Assembly (NCBI GenBank): GCA_947448675.1 | Contig: CANFOR010000004.1 | Coordinates: 1 to 33,509, forward strand | Direction: 5' to 3' | DNA length: 33,509 nucleotides | DNA from: Betaproteobacteria bacterium | GTDB lineage: Bacteria; Pseudomonadota; Gammaproteobacteria; Burkholderiales; Burkholderiaceae_C | Part shown: positions 15,477 to 23,166 of the stretch, piece after piece | How positions within the stretch are numbered: the first letter of the stretch is position 1 | How the letters are laid out: each line of letters starts with the position of its first letter | Position numbers and translations under genes: made by a program | The notes under the pieces: model-generated | What the model was told of the DNA's origin: nothing | Database searches by the model: none | What the model saw: only the letters and a program-made list of their open reading frames with translations

Positions 15477-16504
15477 AAAGCCAATGCCCACGATGCGTCG
15501 GGCATAAGGCCTACGATTTGCCCCGCTTTGCAATCCCCATGATTGGCTGTCACTTTTGCATTCAAAAGATGTGCAATACCCTCAATCCGCAGATGGATGA
15601 TGGACGAATCTCCCAGGTGTTCAGCAAATACAACCTGCGCAGGTATGCCTTCTTCTGGCTGCGCCAGCTTGAGGTGTTCTGCGCGCAAGCCCACGCGCTG
15701 CACGCTGGCGGTACCTTCCCCGAGAAGCTTGCCCCATAGCGCACTGTGCGCTGGTGAAGCGCCGGGCTGAGGCTTGTCGATAAGATTGATCCGCGGAGCC
15801 CCAATAAATGTGGCCACAAATTCTGTTGTGGGCTGGTTATAGAGTTGCAAAGGTACGCCCAATTGCTCTATGCAACCCTTGTTAAACACGGCAATACGGT
15901 CACCCAAGGTCATGGCCTCTACCTGGTCATGGGTTACGTAGATCATGGTGGTGCCCAGCTCTTTGTGCAAGCGTGACAACTCCACGCGCATGTCTACACG
16001 CAGTGCGGCGTCTAGGTTAGACAGCGGCTCGTCGAACAAAAATACCTTGGGCTTTCGCACAATGGCGCGGCCTATTGCTACCCGCTGGCGTTGCCCACCC
16101 GAGAGCTCTTTAGGAAAACGATTGAGTAGATCGCTCATTCGCAAAATTTCGGCCGCCCTACCCACTTGCAAGGCACGCTGGGTCTTACTTACGCCCGCCA
16201 TCTTGAGCGCAAAACCCATATTCTCTGCAACGGTCATGTGCGGGTACAAGGCATAACTCTGAAACACCATGGCGGCACCGCGATCCGCCGGATGCAGCTC
16301 ATTGGCGCGTTGGCCATCAATCAAGAGCTCGCCTGAAGTGATCGTCTCCAGCCCGGCGATCATGCGCAGAGTGGTGGATTTTCCGCAACCCGATGGACCG
16401 ACGAAAACCATAAATTCGCCATCATTCACCTCCAGGTCAATGCCGCGGATGACATCTACCACGCCAAAACTTTTACATAAACCTTTAACAGTCACTTGTC
16501 CCAT
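15449..16504 (-). CDS. Carbohydrate ABC transporter ATP-binding protein (MalK/UgpC type)
   Basis: A 351-residue ATPase of the carbohydrate-uptake-1 family. Walker A GPSGCGKST is at 36-44, followed by the Q-loop (MVFQSYALYPHMT), signature LSGGQRQRVAIGRA, Walker B FLFDEPLSNLD and H-loop VTHDQVEAMTLGDR. A C-terminal TOBE-type region (about 240-345) follows, and VGLRAEHLKL fits that. It energises the two permeases encoded upstream. It is the last gene of the ABC-GH1 operon, 36 bases after the GH1 stop, with a strong AGAAGGAG ribosome binding site that may raise its translation independently. There is no obvious terminator; the 3' end overlaps the GH30 coding end on the other strand. Confidence 0.95.
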   Translation of the reverse strand: MGQVTVKGLCKSFGVVDVIRGIDLEVNDGEFMVFVGPSGCGKSTTLRMIAGLETITSGELLIDGQRANELHPADRGAAMVFQSYALYPHMTVAENMGFALKMAGVSKTQRALQVGRAAEILRMSDLLNRFPKELSGGQRQRVAIGRAIVRKPKVFLFDEPLSNLDAALRVDMRVELSRLHKELGTTMIYVTHDQVEAMTLGDRIAVFNKGCIEQLGVPLQLYNQPTTEFVATFIGAPRINLIDKPQPGASPAHSALWGKLLGEGTASVQRVGLRAEHLKLAQPEEGIPAQVVFAEHLGDSSIIHLRIEGIAHLLNAKVTANHGDCKAGQIVGLMPDASWALAFHADGRLTA

Positions 16505-16540
16505 CGCGGCACTCCTTCTGAACTTGTTAGTAGGTCGGAG

Positions 16541-17914
16541 TCACGCGATTTCGCAAGACGCCAGGTCTTTTGAGTACGCCTTTTTTGCCGCACTCAACAT
16601 GTCTGCATACCATATTGCGCTGTCTTTGAGCGTGCGCTTTTGCGTCTGAAAGTCCACATGCACAATGCCAAAGCGTTTGGCATACCCAGACGCCCATTCA
16701 AAGTTGTCTAACAAGCTCCAGACCATATAGCCCTCCATGCGTACCCCACGGCGCATAGCCTGGGCTACGGCCTCGATGTGGCGCGCAACGTACTCTAGCC
16801 GGTCTACATCATGAACACGCCCATCTTGCACGGTATCGTTGAAAGCTCCGCCGTTTTCAGTGACGTACATCGGCGGCACGCGGTAATCGGTGTGTAGCCG
16901 CACCAGCAATTCCGTCAAACCCTCTGGGTACACCTCCCAACCCATCTCGGTCAGGGGCAGACCACTTTGCTTGTTCTCCCACGCACCCGCTGCACTGATT
17001 ACGGAGCGTGAATAATAATTAACACCCATGAAATCCATTGGCGTTGCAATGGCGGCCATGTCTCCGGCTTGGATGCGAGGTGCATCAACACCTAAATGTT
17101 CAAGAACATCTGATGGGTAACACCCCTTGAACAAGGGGTCCATATACCAGCGGACCAGCTTGCCGTCTTCCAACACAGTTTGGGCACAGTCTTGCTCAGA
17201 ATCTGTTGCGCTGTGCATGGGGGAAAGATTCAGCACAATGCCTAGTCGCGTCTTACTACCCTGCGCCCTTATGGCCTGCAGAGCCAGGCCGTGGCTCAGC
17301 AACAGGTGGTGCGAGGCCTGAACTGCATCGGCTCGGCTTTTTACTCCGGGTGCAAACACGCCTTGCTCATAGCCCAGAGTGGCCATGACCCAAGGCTCAT
17401 TGTGCGTCGTGATACTGGCTACGCGCGCGCCGAATCTTTTGTCGATGCCCACGGCGTACTCCACAAAGCGCTCGACGGTGTCGCGTTGCGCCCAGCCCCC
17501 ACTGACTTGGAGTTCGCTTGGCAGATCCCAGTGGTTCAAGGTCAAATAGGGTTTTATTCCACGCTTCAGCAAACCGTCTATTAAGCGTTCGTAGAAGTCC
17601 AAACCTTTTTCATTCCACGGGCCGCTTCCACCAGGCCGAACACGAGGCCAAGACACAGAGAAGCGATAAGCATTAACGCCCAAACCCTTGATCAAATCCA
17701 AATCATCTTGCAAGCGGTTGTAGTGGTCGCAAGCAATCTCTCCGTCGCTGCCATCAACAATGGCACCAGGGGTTTTGCAAAAATCATCCCAAATTGAAGA
17801 TCCACGGCCATCGGTGGATGTCGCGCCCTCTATTTGGAAAGCGCTGGTAGCAACTCCCCAAATAAATGTATCTGGAAAAATCGGGTTTATTTTTATATTA
17901 CTGCTGTTTTTCAT
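16541..17914 (-). CDS. GH1 beta-glucosidase
   Basis: A 457-residue GH1 enzyme with no signal peptide, so cytoplasmic. The N-terminal FIWGVATSAFQIEGA signature is followed by NHWDLP, the acid/base in HNEPW (E173), NYYSR and the nucleophile motif VTENGG (E353). WSLLDNFEWASGY, which lines the glucose subsite, completes it. Members release glucose from beta-glucosides or cello/laminari-oligosaccharides. Its ATG sits one base after the stop of the MalG-type permease gene, so it is embedded in the transporter operon between permease and ATPase genes. That fits hydrolysis of the oligosaccharides the importer delivers. The preference for beta-1,3 over beta-1,4 substrates is inferred from neighbours only. 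Confidence 0.95.
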   Translation of the reverse strand: MKNSSNIKINPIFPDTFIWGVATSAFQIEGATSTDGRGSSIWDDFCKTPGAIVDGSDGEIACDHYNRLQDDLDLIKGLGVNAYRFSVSWPRVRPGGSGPWNEKGLDFYERLIDGLLKRGIKPYLTLNHWDLPSELQVSGGWAQRDTVERFVEYAVGIDKRFGARVASITTHNEPWVMATLGYEQGVFAPGVKSRADAVQASHHLLLSHGLALQAIRAQGSKTRLGIVLNLSPMHSATDSEQDCAQTVLEDGKLVRWYMDPLFKGCYPSDVLEHLGVDAPRIQAGDMAAIATPMDFMGVNYYSRSVISAAGAWENKQSGLPLTEMGWEVYPEGLTELLVRLHTDYRVPPMYVTENGGAFNDTVQDGRVHDVDRLEYVARHIEAVAQAMRRGVRMEGYMVWSLLDNFEWASGYAKRFGIVHVDFQTQKRTLKDSAIWYADMLSAAKKAYSKDLASCEIA

Positions 17915-17915
17915 A

Positions 17916-18740
17916 TCACTTCACGGCTCCGGCGGTCAGGCCATCAATCAATCTACGCGAACAAATCGTAAACAATACCAATAGCGGCAAAGTAGCGATA
18001 GCGGAACCCACCATCACGGCTCCCCATTCGGTATTTACAGGGCTCTGCATGCTGCGCAAAGCCAGCGGCAAGGTGTACATTTCTGGTGAGCGCATCACGA
18101 TCAGTGGACCAATAAAATTGTTCCATGACGCTATGAAGGTAACCAGCCCCAATGTTCCCAATGCCGGCATTAGCAATGGCATTACGATGCGCCAGTAAAT
18201 TCCCCATTCACCGCAACCATCCATTCGAGCCGCTTCTATCAAGTCTTTGGGTATTGACGATGCTATGAATTGGCGCATCATAAAAATACCAAATGCACTG
18301 GCCGCCCCTGGTATGTACAAAGCACGGGGTTGGTCTATCCAGCCCAGTGCGTCCATGATCATAAAAGTGGGGATCATGCCCAGGAACGATGGCAAGAGCA
18401 TGGTACCCATAACTAGTAGGTAGAGTGGCTGCTTGAAATGAAATTCAAACATGGCAAACGCATAACCGCCCATCGAGCAAAACAGCAAAGTTAGAGCGGT
18501 TGAAGCCAGTGCTACGTAAATACTCCAAGCCAAGCTACGCCAAAACGGAATTTTTTCCGTCAAAATGTTCAGGTTTACGAGAAAACTGTCTCCAAAAAAC
18601 AAAGGCGGGGGCAAACTAAATATTTCACTGCGCGTGTGTGTGGCAAACACAAACATAAAGTAAAACGGCGTAAACATTACGAGTGCCCCGACGGCCACCA
18701 GCAGGTAGGCTGTGCGTGTCGCTAATTGGTGGGGGTTCAT
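17916..18740 (-). CDS. Carbohydrate ABC transporter permease (MalG type)
   Basis: A 274-residue inner-membrane protein with about six hydrophobic helices, beginning AYLLVAVGALVMFTPFYFMF. The cytoplasmic EAA loop, which contacts the ATPase, reads LIEAARMDGCGEWGIYWRIV, followed by MPLLMPALGTL. This is the MalG/second-permease pattern of carbohydrate ABC importers. I chose ATG 18740 over the in-frame GTG at 18779, since the latter lies inside the end of the upstream permease gene and adds no hydrophobic sequence. It starts seven bases after the upstream permease stop and ends one base before GH1. Confidence 0.92.
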   Translation of the reverse strand: MNPHQLATRTAYLLVAVGALVMFTPFYFMFVFATHTRSEIFSLPPPLFFGDSFLVNLNILTEKIPFWRSLAWSIYVALASTALTLLFCSMGGYAFAMFEFHFKQPLYLLVMGTMLLPSFLGMIPTFMIMDALGWIDQPRALYIPGAASAFGIFMMRQFIASSIPKDLIEAARMDGCGEWGIYWRIVMPLLMPALGTLGLVTFIASWNNFIGPLIVMRSPEMYTLPLALRSMQSPVNTEWGAVMVGSAIATLPLLVLFTICSRRLIDGLTAGAVK

Positions 18741-18747
18741 AGTAGGC

Positions 18748-19695
18748 TTAGTGTGAACTATCACGCGGCTTAAAAGCACGATTGGTAAGCCATGTCAGTA
18801 CAGCCACGACCACAAACAAACACCATGACAGTGCGCTTGCGCCGCCAAAGTCGTTAAACTCAAAGGCCGTACGGTACATATACATTGCGGTGGTCATGCC
18901 CGCTTGGTCGGTGCCTCCGCGCCCTCCTGTCAAAATAAAGGGCTCTTCAAAGAGTTGGATGCCACCCACAATACTGAGCGTAACGCCAAAATAAATCATT
19001 GGCTTGAGACTTGGTAGTGTGATGTAGAAAAATTTCTGCACACTGCCGGCGCCGTCCATGGTAGCGGCCTCGTAGATGTCGTGTGGAATCGTCTGCAGTG
19101 CCGCCAAATACAGAACAGCATTAAAGCCAACATAGCGCCAGAACACCACGATAGCAACTGCTGGTTTAACGTTCTCAGCACGGTTCAACCAGTCAATTGG
19201 CTCCGCCGGGAAGAATGCGCCCAGTAGAGGCACTTCCGAAATGAAGCGAATCGCAATATTTATCAAACCGTAATCTGTTGAGAACAGCGTTCCAAACATC
19301 ATGGCAATTGCTACGGTTGAAGTAATGTAAGGCAAGAAATAGAACCCCACCACTGTATTGCGTCCGTTTTGAATCGAGCGATGAATAAAGTAGGCCAATG
19401 GAATTGCAATCAGATGCTGCGGCACACCAGAGATCAGTGCCAGCCATATCGTGTTGCGCAGCGATTTCCAAAACCACTCATCCGTTAATGCAAAAATGAA
19501 ATTGCCCAAGCCCACGAAGCGCATGGTGGACAGGCCTGCCGTTGGCTCCCAGCTGTGAAAGGACAGGTACAGCGAAAATCCCAATGGAAACACGCCAAAT
19601 ACGATGAACAGAATTAGGAATGGACACAGCAAGACATAGGGCATGTACCTCGCTGGCATACGCCAGGCACGACCTTGAGCATTTGCTTTTGCCAT
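18748..19695 (-). CDS. Carbohydrate ABC transporter permease (MalF type)
   Basis: A 315-residue permease with a hydrophobic N-terminal helix (YVLLCPFLILFIVFGVFPLG) and several further membrane segments. The EAA loop YEAATMDGAGSVQKFFYITL is followed by PSLKPMIYFG. The periplasmic SFHSWEP loop after the first helix is usual in MalF/UgpA-type proteins. The product pairs with the MalG-type permease and the MalK-type ATPase of the same operon. It starts nine bases after the stop of the substrate-binding protein gene, so the order binding protein, permease, permease is standard for CUT1 importers. Confidence 0.93.
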   Translation of the reverse strand: MAKANAQGRAWRMPARYMPYVLLCPFLILFIVFGVFPLGFSLYLSFHSWEPTAGLSTMRFVGLGNFIFALTDEWFWKSLRNTIWLALISGVPQHLIAIPLAYFIHRSIQNGRNTVVGFYFLPYITSTVAIAMMFGTLFSTDYGLINIAIRFISEVPLLGAFFPAEPIDWLNRAENVKPAVAIVVFWRYVGFNAVLYLAALQTIPHDIYEAATMDGAGSVQKFFYITLPSLKPMIYFGVTLSIVGGIQLFEEPFILTGGRGGTDQAGMTTAMYMYRTAFEFNDFGGASALSWCLFVVVAVLTWLTNRAFKPRDSSH

Positions 19696-19704
19696 GCGGT
19701 ATTC

Positions 19705-20985
19705 TTACCTTGCGATGCGACGCTCTAGCAAGCGTTTTGCATCTGCGAGTGCCGTTTTAATATCTTTACCCTGGTCTAAGACCTTGTCCATTTCGGTATT
19801 GATGATTTCATCAGCGATGGGGTCCAACTTGTGCACTTCTACTGCATTGATCTTCGTGCTCGCTTCACGCCACAATAACCGCGCCTTTTGGTCCCCTAGA
19901 AATTCAATCGGCCGGTCAAAGAATGCATCTTTATGCACATCTACAAGGGCTGGAAATGCGTCTTGCGATTTAAATGCGCTCAGCTGTATTTCTGGATTCA
20001 GGGTCATCATTTGTACGAACTCCCAGGCCAATGCTTTGTTTTTTCCGGCTTTAGGAATGGTATAAAAACTCCCGCCCCATGAACCATACGCCGAGTCTGG
20101 CAATTGCGCCGCGCGCCACAAGCCCTTGGTCTTGGGTGCCAACCAGTTGCTCAAATGCCCTGCCAGCCACGCACCCGACAATTGCGTAGCAATCGTTCCG
20201 CGCCTGAATCCTTCGGTCCATTCATTCGACCACGCGTTTATTTTTCCATCTAATTTTTGTTCGCGTACTTTTTTAGCCAATTCAAAGGCCCTTACGAAAC
20301 GCGGCGAATCCACCAACACCTTACCCTTGTTGTCGATATACAAGCCCTCACCCGTCTTGATGTTCGAGCGGATCACAATATCTTTCACGTCACGCGCATG
20401 GGCCACCAGATAGGCACCGGTTGCCGCTTTGATCTTCACGCCCGAATTAACAAACGAGTCCCAAGATTGGGTTAATTCGCGCTCGTTAACTTGTGCCCGC
20501 TTCAGCAAATCTGCGCGGTAAAGTAAAGTTCCAGGGCCAATATCTGACGGCACTGCCACCACGTTGCCGGCATTGGTTGTGCCCTGCCTGAACGCGTAAG
20601 GCACAAAGTGCGCCTGCTGCAGTTTGATGCTGTATGGCGCAACGCCAAGGTCTTCTAAGCCCCCGCCCTCTGCAAAACGCGCGACATAACCGTACTCGAC
20701 CACCATCACATCGGGCAAATTAGATGACGTGGAAAGCGATGTCGTCATTGCAGTATGGTGGTCTGCAAAGGCGCGGCTCGTCACCTTGATCTCCACGTTT
20801 GGATGCTTTTTCTTCCAGGCCGGGATAACGGATTTAACTATTTCATCAACTGCCGGATACGCCGCCACAATTAAGCTTTGCTGGGCCAGTGCACTGGACG
20901 TTAGAGCAATCGCGATCAGGCCTGACAGCGTCAGCTTGCTGGCAAAGGTGCAGGCATGGGGCATAGGATTATTTCTTTGGTTCAT
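19705..20985 (-). CDS. Carbohydrate ABC transporter substrate-binding protein (family 1)
   Basis: A 426-residue periplasmic protein with a signal peptide ending ALA|QQ. The body is a family-1 extracellular binding protein: IPAWKKKHPNVEIKV near the N-terminus, LPDVMVVEYGYVARFAEGG, IGPGTLLYRADLLKRA, and the lobe segment GAWLAGHLSNWL with GGSFYTIPKAGKNKALAWEF. It should deliver oligosaccharides to the permeases encoded next. It is the first gene of the operon controlled by the operator at 20993. The ATG at 20985 has no clear ribosome binding site and lies eight bases from the operator; the ATG at 20964, preceded by AAAGAAA, is a plausible alternative with a shorter signal. Ligand identity (probably laminari-oligosaccharides) is inferred from the neighbours. 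Confidence 0.9.
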   Translation of the reverse strand: MNQRNNPMPHACTFASKLTLSGLIAIALTSSALAQQSLIVAAYPAVDEIVKSVIPAWKKKHPNVEIKVTSRAFADHHTAMTTSLSTSSNLPDVMVVEYGYVARFAEGGGLEDLGVAPYSIKLQQAHFVPYAFRQGTTNAGNVVAVPSDIGPGTLLYRADLLKRAQVNERELTQSWDSFVNSGVKIKAATGAYLVAHARDVKDIVIRSNIKTGEGLYIDNKGKVLVDSPRFVRAFELAKKVREQKLDGKINAWSNEWTEGFRRGTIATQLSGAWLAGHLSNWLAPKTKGLWRAAQLPDSAYGSWGGSFYTIPKAGKNKALAWEFVQMMTLNPEIQLSAFKSQDAFPALVDVHKDAFFDRPIEFLGDQKARLLWREASTKINAVEVHKLDPIADEIINTEMDKVLDQGKDIKTALADAKRLLERRIAR

Positions 20986-20992
20986 ATAGATA

Positions 20993-21006
20993 TGAAAGCG
21001 CTTTCA
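20993..21006. promoter_or_regulatory. LacI-type operator of the ABC transporter-GH1 operon
   Basis: Third perfect copy of TGAAAGCGCTTTCA, extendable to 16 bases as ATGAAAGCGCTTTCAT. A consensus -10 box TATAAT for the leftward operon (minus strand, 21011-21006) overlaps its edge by one base; no clear -35 was found, so activator help or a weak promoter is possible. It lies between the lacI-type gene and the binding-protein gene. Confidence 0.88.
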
Positions 21007-21061
21007 TTATAATGTGCGCGTCTATCACGGTGCTTGCAGGGTATACCCCAAAGCAAAGCAG

Positions 21062-22114
21062 TTAATTCACGTGGCGTCGGCAGGATTCGCGCAGAATTAA
21101 GCGAGGGGGTGGCAACTCAAAAACGGGCTGGGTTCCTGCCAACATCTGCAAAAGCACATCGGCTGCAATTTGGCCAAGTTCATATGCTGACTGGCTCACG
21201 CTACTTAAAGGTGGATTGGCATACATTGACGAGGCCAAGTCGTCATACCCGATCAAAGACACGTCTTCCGGCACACGCAAGGAGTGTCGACTCAAGCCAA
21301 GCGCGGCCCCCACAGCCATTTGGTCGTTGGCGGCAAAAATCGCAGTGAAACGCTTACGCGAGGCAATCAGCTCCAGCACGGCCTGCAATCCGCTGGCTTC
21401 AAAGAACCCACCTTCTGCCAACAATGCAGGGTCAAACGCGATACGGGACGCCTCCAAAGCTTTGCGGTAACCTAATAAGCGCTCAATGGCATCTGGGTGT
21501 TGAGGGTCGCCACTGATGAAGGCAATTTGGCGGTGCCCCAAATCAATTAGTTGCTGGGTCGCCATGCGTGCACCCTCCACATTGTCGTGGTTTAAAGCGA
21601 CCAGGCCGGGTGCCGTCAGCGCTCGCCCTGTCACGACGATTGGCAACGATTTGGCATAGCTCTTTAACGCCTTGTCCGTCATGCGCCCTGTTAATACGAT
21701 GATGCCGTCGACGCGGCGTGCGCGCAAAGCGTCTATGCACCGGGTTTCAACTTCGGCATCCCATTGCCCGCTCACAAACAAGGGGCAATAGCCAAAGGGC
21801 AATAACTTTTCTTCAATGCCTCTTAGGGTGGAGCCATAAAAAGGGCTGTCTAGGCTCTGCGTTACCACGCCAATGCTATAGGTACGCCCCCCGGCCAAGC
21901 CTCTGGCAACCAAATTAGGAACAAAACCTAGCTTCTCGATTGCATCGTCCACGGCCTTCTTGCGGACAAGGCTCACAACAGCTGTGCCATTAAGAATCCG
22001 CGATACCGTTGCAGACGATACGCCCGCCTCTTTGGCCACCATGTCCAAAGTTACCACTTTGGGGATAGAGGTTGGAGAGACTTTCGTCAGCTTATTCTTT
22101 GGATTGACGCTCAT
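21062..22114 (-). CDS. LacI family transcriptional regulator of the glucan locus
   Basis: A 350-residue regulator. The N-terminal helix-turn-helix and hinge read LDMVAKEAGVSSATVSRILN followed by VRKKAVDDAIEKLGFVPN. The remainder is a periplasmic-binding-protein-like sensor domain (YSIGVVTQSLDSPFYGSTLR, VDGIIVLTGRM, GHRQIAFISGDPQHPDA, PEDVSLIGYDDLASSMYANP, terminal FELPPPRLILRESCRRH). It is encoded immediately upstream of the transporter operon in the same direction, with one of the palindromic operators between them. It is the only candidate in the window for binding the TGAAAGCGCTTTCA sites. The inducer is probably an oligosaccharide or glucose derivative released from glucan; that is inference. 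No copy of the operator lies before this gene itself. Confidence 0.92.
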   Translation of the reverse strand: MSVNPKNKLTKVSPTSIPKVVTLDMVAKEAGVSSATVSRILNGTAVVSLVRKKAVDDAIEKLGFVPNLVARGLAGGRTYSIGVVTQSLDSPFYGSTLRGIEEKLLPFGYCPLFVSGQWDAEVETRCIDALRARRVDGIIVLTGRMTDKALKSYAKSLPIVVTGRALTAPGLVALNHDNVEGARMATQQLIDLGHRQIAFISGDPQHPDAIERLLGYRKALEASRIAFDPALLAEGGFFEASGLQAVLELIASRKRFTAIFAANDQMAVGAALGLSRHSLRVPEDVSLIGYDDLASSMYANPPLSSVSQSAYELGQIAADVLLQMLAGTQPVFELPPPRLILRESCRRHVN

Positions 22115-22115
22115 G

Positions 22116-22134
22116 ATTGAAATAATAATTCAAT
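22116..22134. promoter_or_regulatory. AT-rich inverted repeat at the start of the LacI-type gene
   Basis: ATTGAA (22116-22121) and TTCAAT (22129-22134) are exact inverted copies around ATAATAA, two bases upstream of the regulator ATG. It might act on translation of the regulator message or bind a protein. It also covers the position where a ribosome binding site would be expected, and none is obvious. Confidence 0.35.
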
Positions 22135-22151
22135 CAATCTAACAGATCCGC

Positions 22152-23141
22152 TCACGATAGCCGCCTCACACCCGGCAGCTCACACGCATAAATCGCGTTG
22201 CGCAGCGCGGCGATGGCTTCATAACGGGTGAAGCTGCGGCGCCAGGCCAGCACCACGCGGCGGGTCGGGGGCTCACTACCTTCTTCGTCGGCAATGGCCA
22301 AATACCTCACATAGCTTTCGTCGTCGTGGCTGAGCGGTCCGGGGGGGGTTGTAGCCTTGGCGTTTTGCGCGCGCAGCGCGTTTTTGGGTACCGAAAGGCG
22401 CGGCACCAGGGTTACGCCCATGCCTGCAGCCACCATGTGTTTGATGGTCTCTAACGAGGAGCCTTCAAAGCTTTTGCGGATGCCTTCAGCATTGCTGGAA
22501 AAGCGGGCATACTCGGGGCAAACCTCAAGCACGTGGTCGCGAAAGCAGTGGCCGGTGCCCAGGAGCAGCATGGTCTCAGCCTTCAACTCTGCAGCGCTTA
22601 CGCTGGCGCGCGCGGCCAGCGGGTGGCTGCTGGGCACGGCGGCCATGAAGGGCTCGTCGTACAGCGGGGCCACGGCCAAGCCAGTGTCGGGGAAGGGCTC
22701 GGCCATGATGGCGCAGTCGATCTCGCCGGTGCGCAGCATCTCCAGCAGCTTGACGGTAAAGTTCTCTTGCAACATAAGCGGCATTTGCGGCGACTTGTCG
22801 ATGCATTGGCGCACCAAGTCGGGCAGCAAATACGGGCCAATGGTGTAGATCAACCCCAGGCGCAGCGGCCCGGCCAATGGGTCTTTGCCGCGCCGGGCGA
22901 TGTCTTTAATGTGGGCCGCTTGTTCGAGCACGCTTTGTGCTTGGCGCACGATGTCTTCCCCCAGCGGGGTAACGCTTACCTCATTCGCGCTGCGCTCAAA
23001 GAGCTTGACCTCTAGCTCGTCTTCCAGCTTTTTAATGGCCACGCTGAGCGTGGGCTGCGAGACAAAGCAAGCCTCGGCGGCCTTGCCAAAGTGCTTTTCG
23101 CGGGCCACGGCGACGATGTATTTGAGTTCGGTAAGGGTCAT
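22152..23141 (-). CDS. oxyR: Peroxide-sensing LysR-type regulator OxyR
   Basis: A 329-residue LysR-type regulator with an N-terminal winged helix-turn-helix (LKYIVAVAREKHFGKAAEAC, SQPTLSVAIKKLEDELEVKL). Its regulatory domain carries GTGHCFRDHVLEVCPEY, placing the two redox cysteines at C199 and C208. These are the same positions as the disulfide pair that senses hydrogen peroxide in the well-studied E. coli protein. It should activate catalase/peroxiredoxin genes on oxidation; none of these targets is in the window. The gene starts 25 bases after the recG stop on the same strand, so the two are likely co-transcribed. It forms the right boundary of the glucan locus. Confidence 0.95.
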   Translation of the reverse strand: MTLTELKYIVAVAREKHFGKAAEACFVSQPTLSVAIKKLEDELEVKLFERSANEVSVTPLGEDIVRQAQSVLEQAAHIKDIARRGKDPLAGPLRLGLIYTIGPYLLPDLVRQCIDKSPQMPLMLQENFTVKLLEMLRTGEIDCAIMAEPFPDTGLAVAPLYDEPFMAAVPSSHPLAARASVSAAELKAETMLLLGTGHCFRDHVLEVCPEYARFSSNAEGIRKSFEGSSLETIKHMVAAGMGVTLVPRLSVPKNALRAQNAKATTPPGPLSHDDESYVRYLAIADEEGSEPPTRRVVLAWRRSFTRYEAIAALRNAIYACELPGVRRLS

Positions 23142-23166
23142 GGTAATGCGACAGTTTAGGCCTTCT

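Noticed and set aside
17834..17848. Operator-like GGAAAGCGCTGGTA inside GH1
   Set aside because: It is the coding sequence of the conserved GH1 SAFQIEG region and the right half does not match the palindrome.
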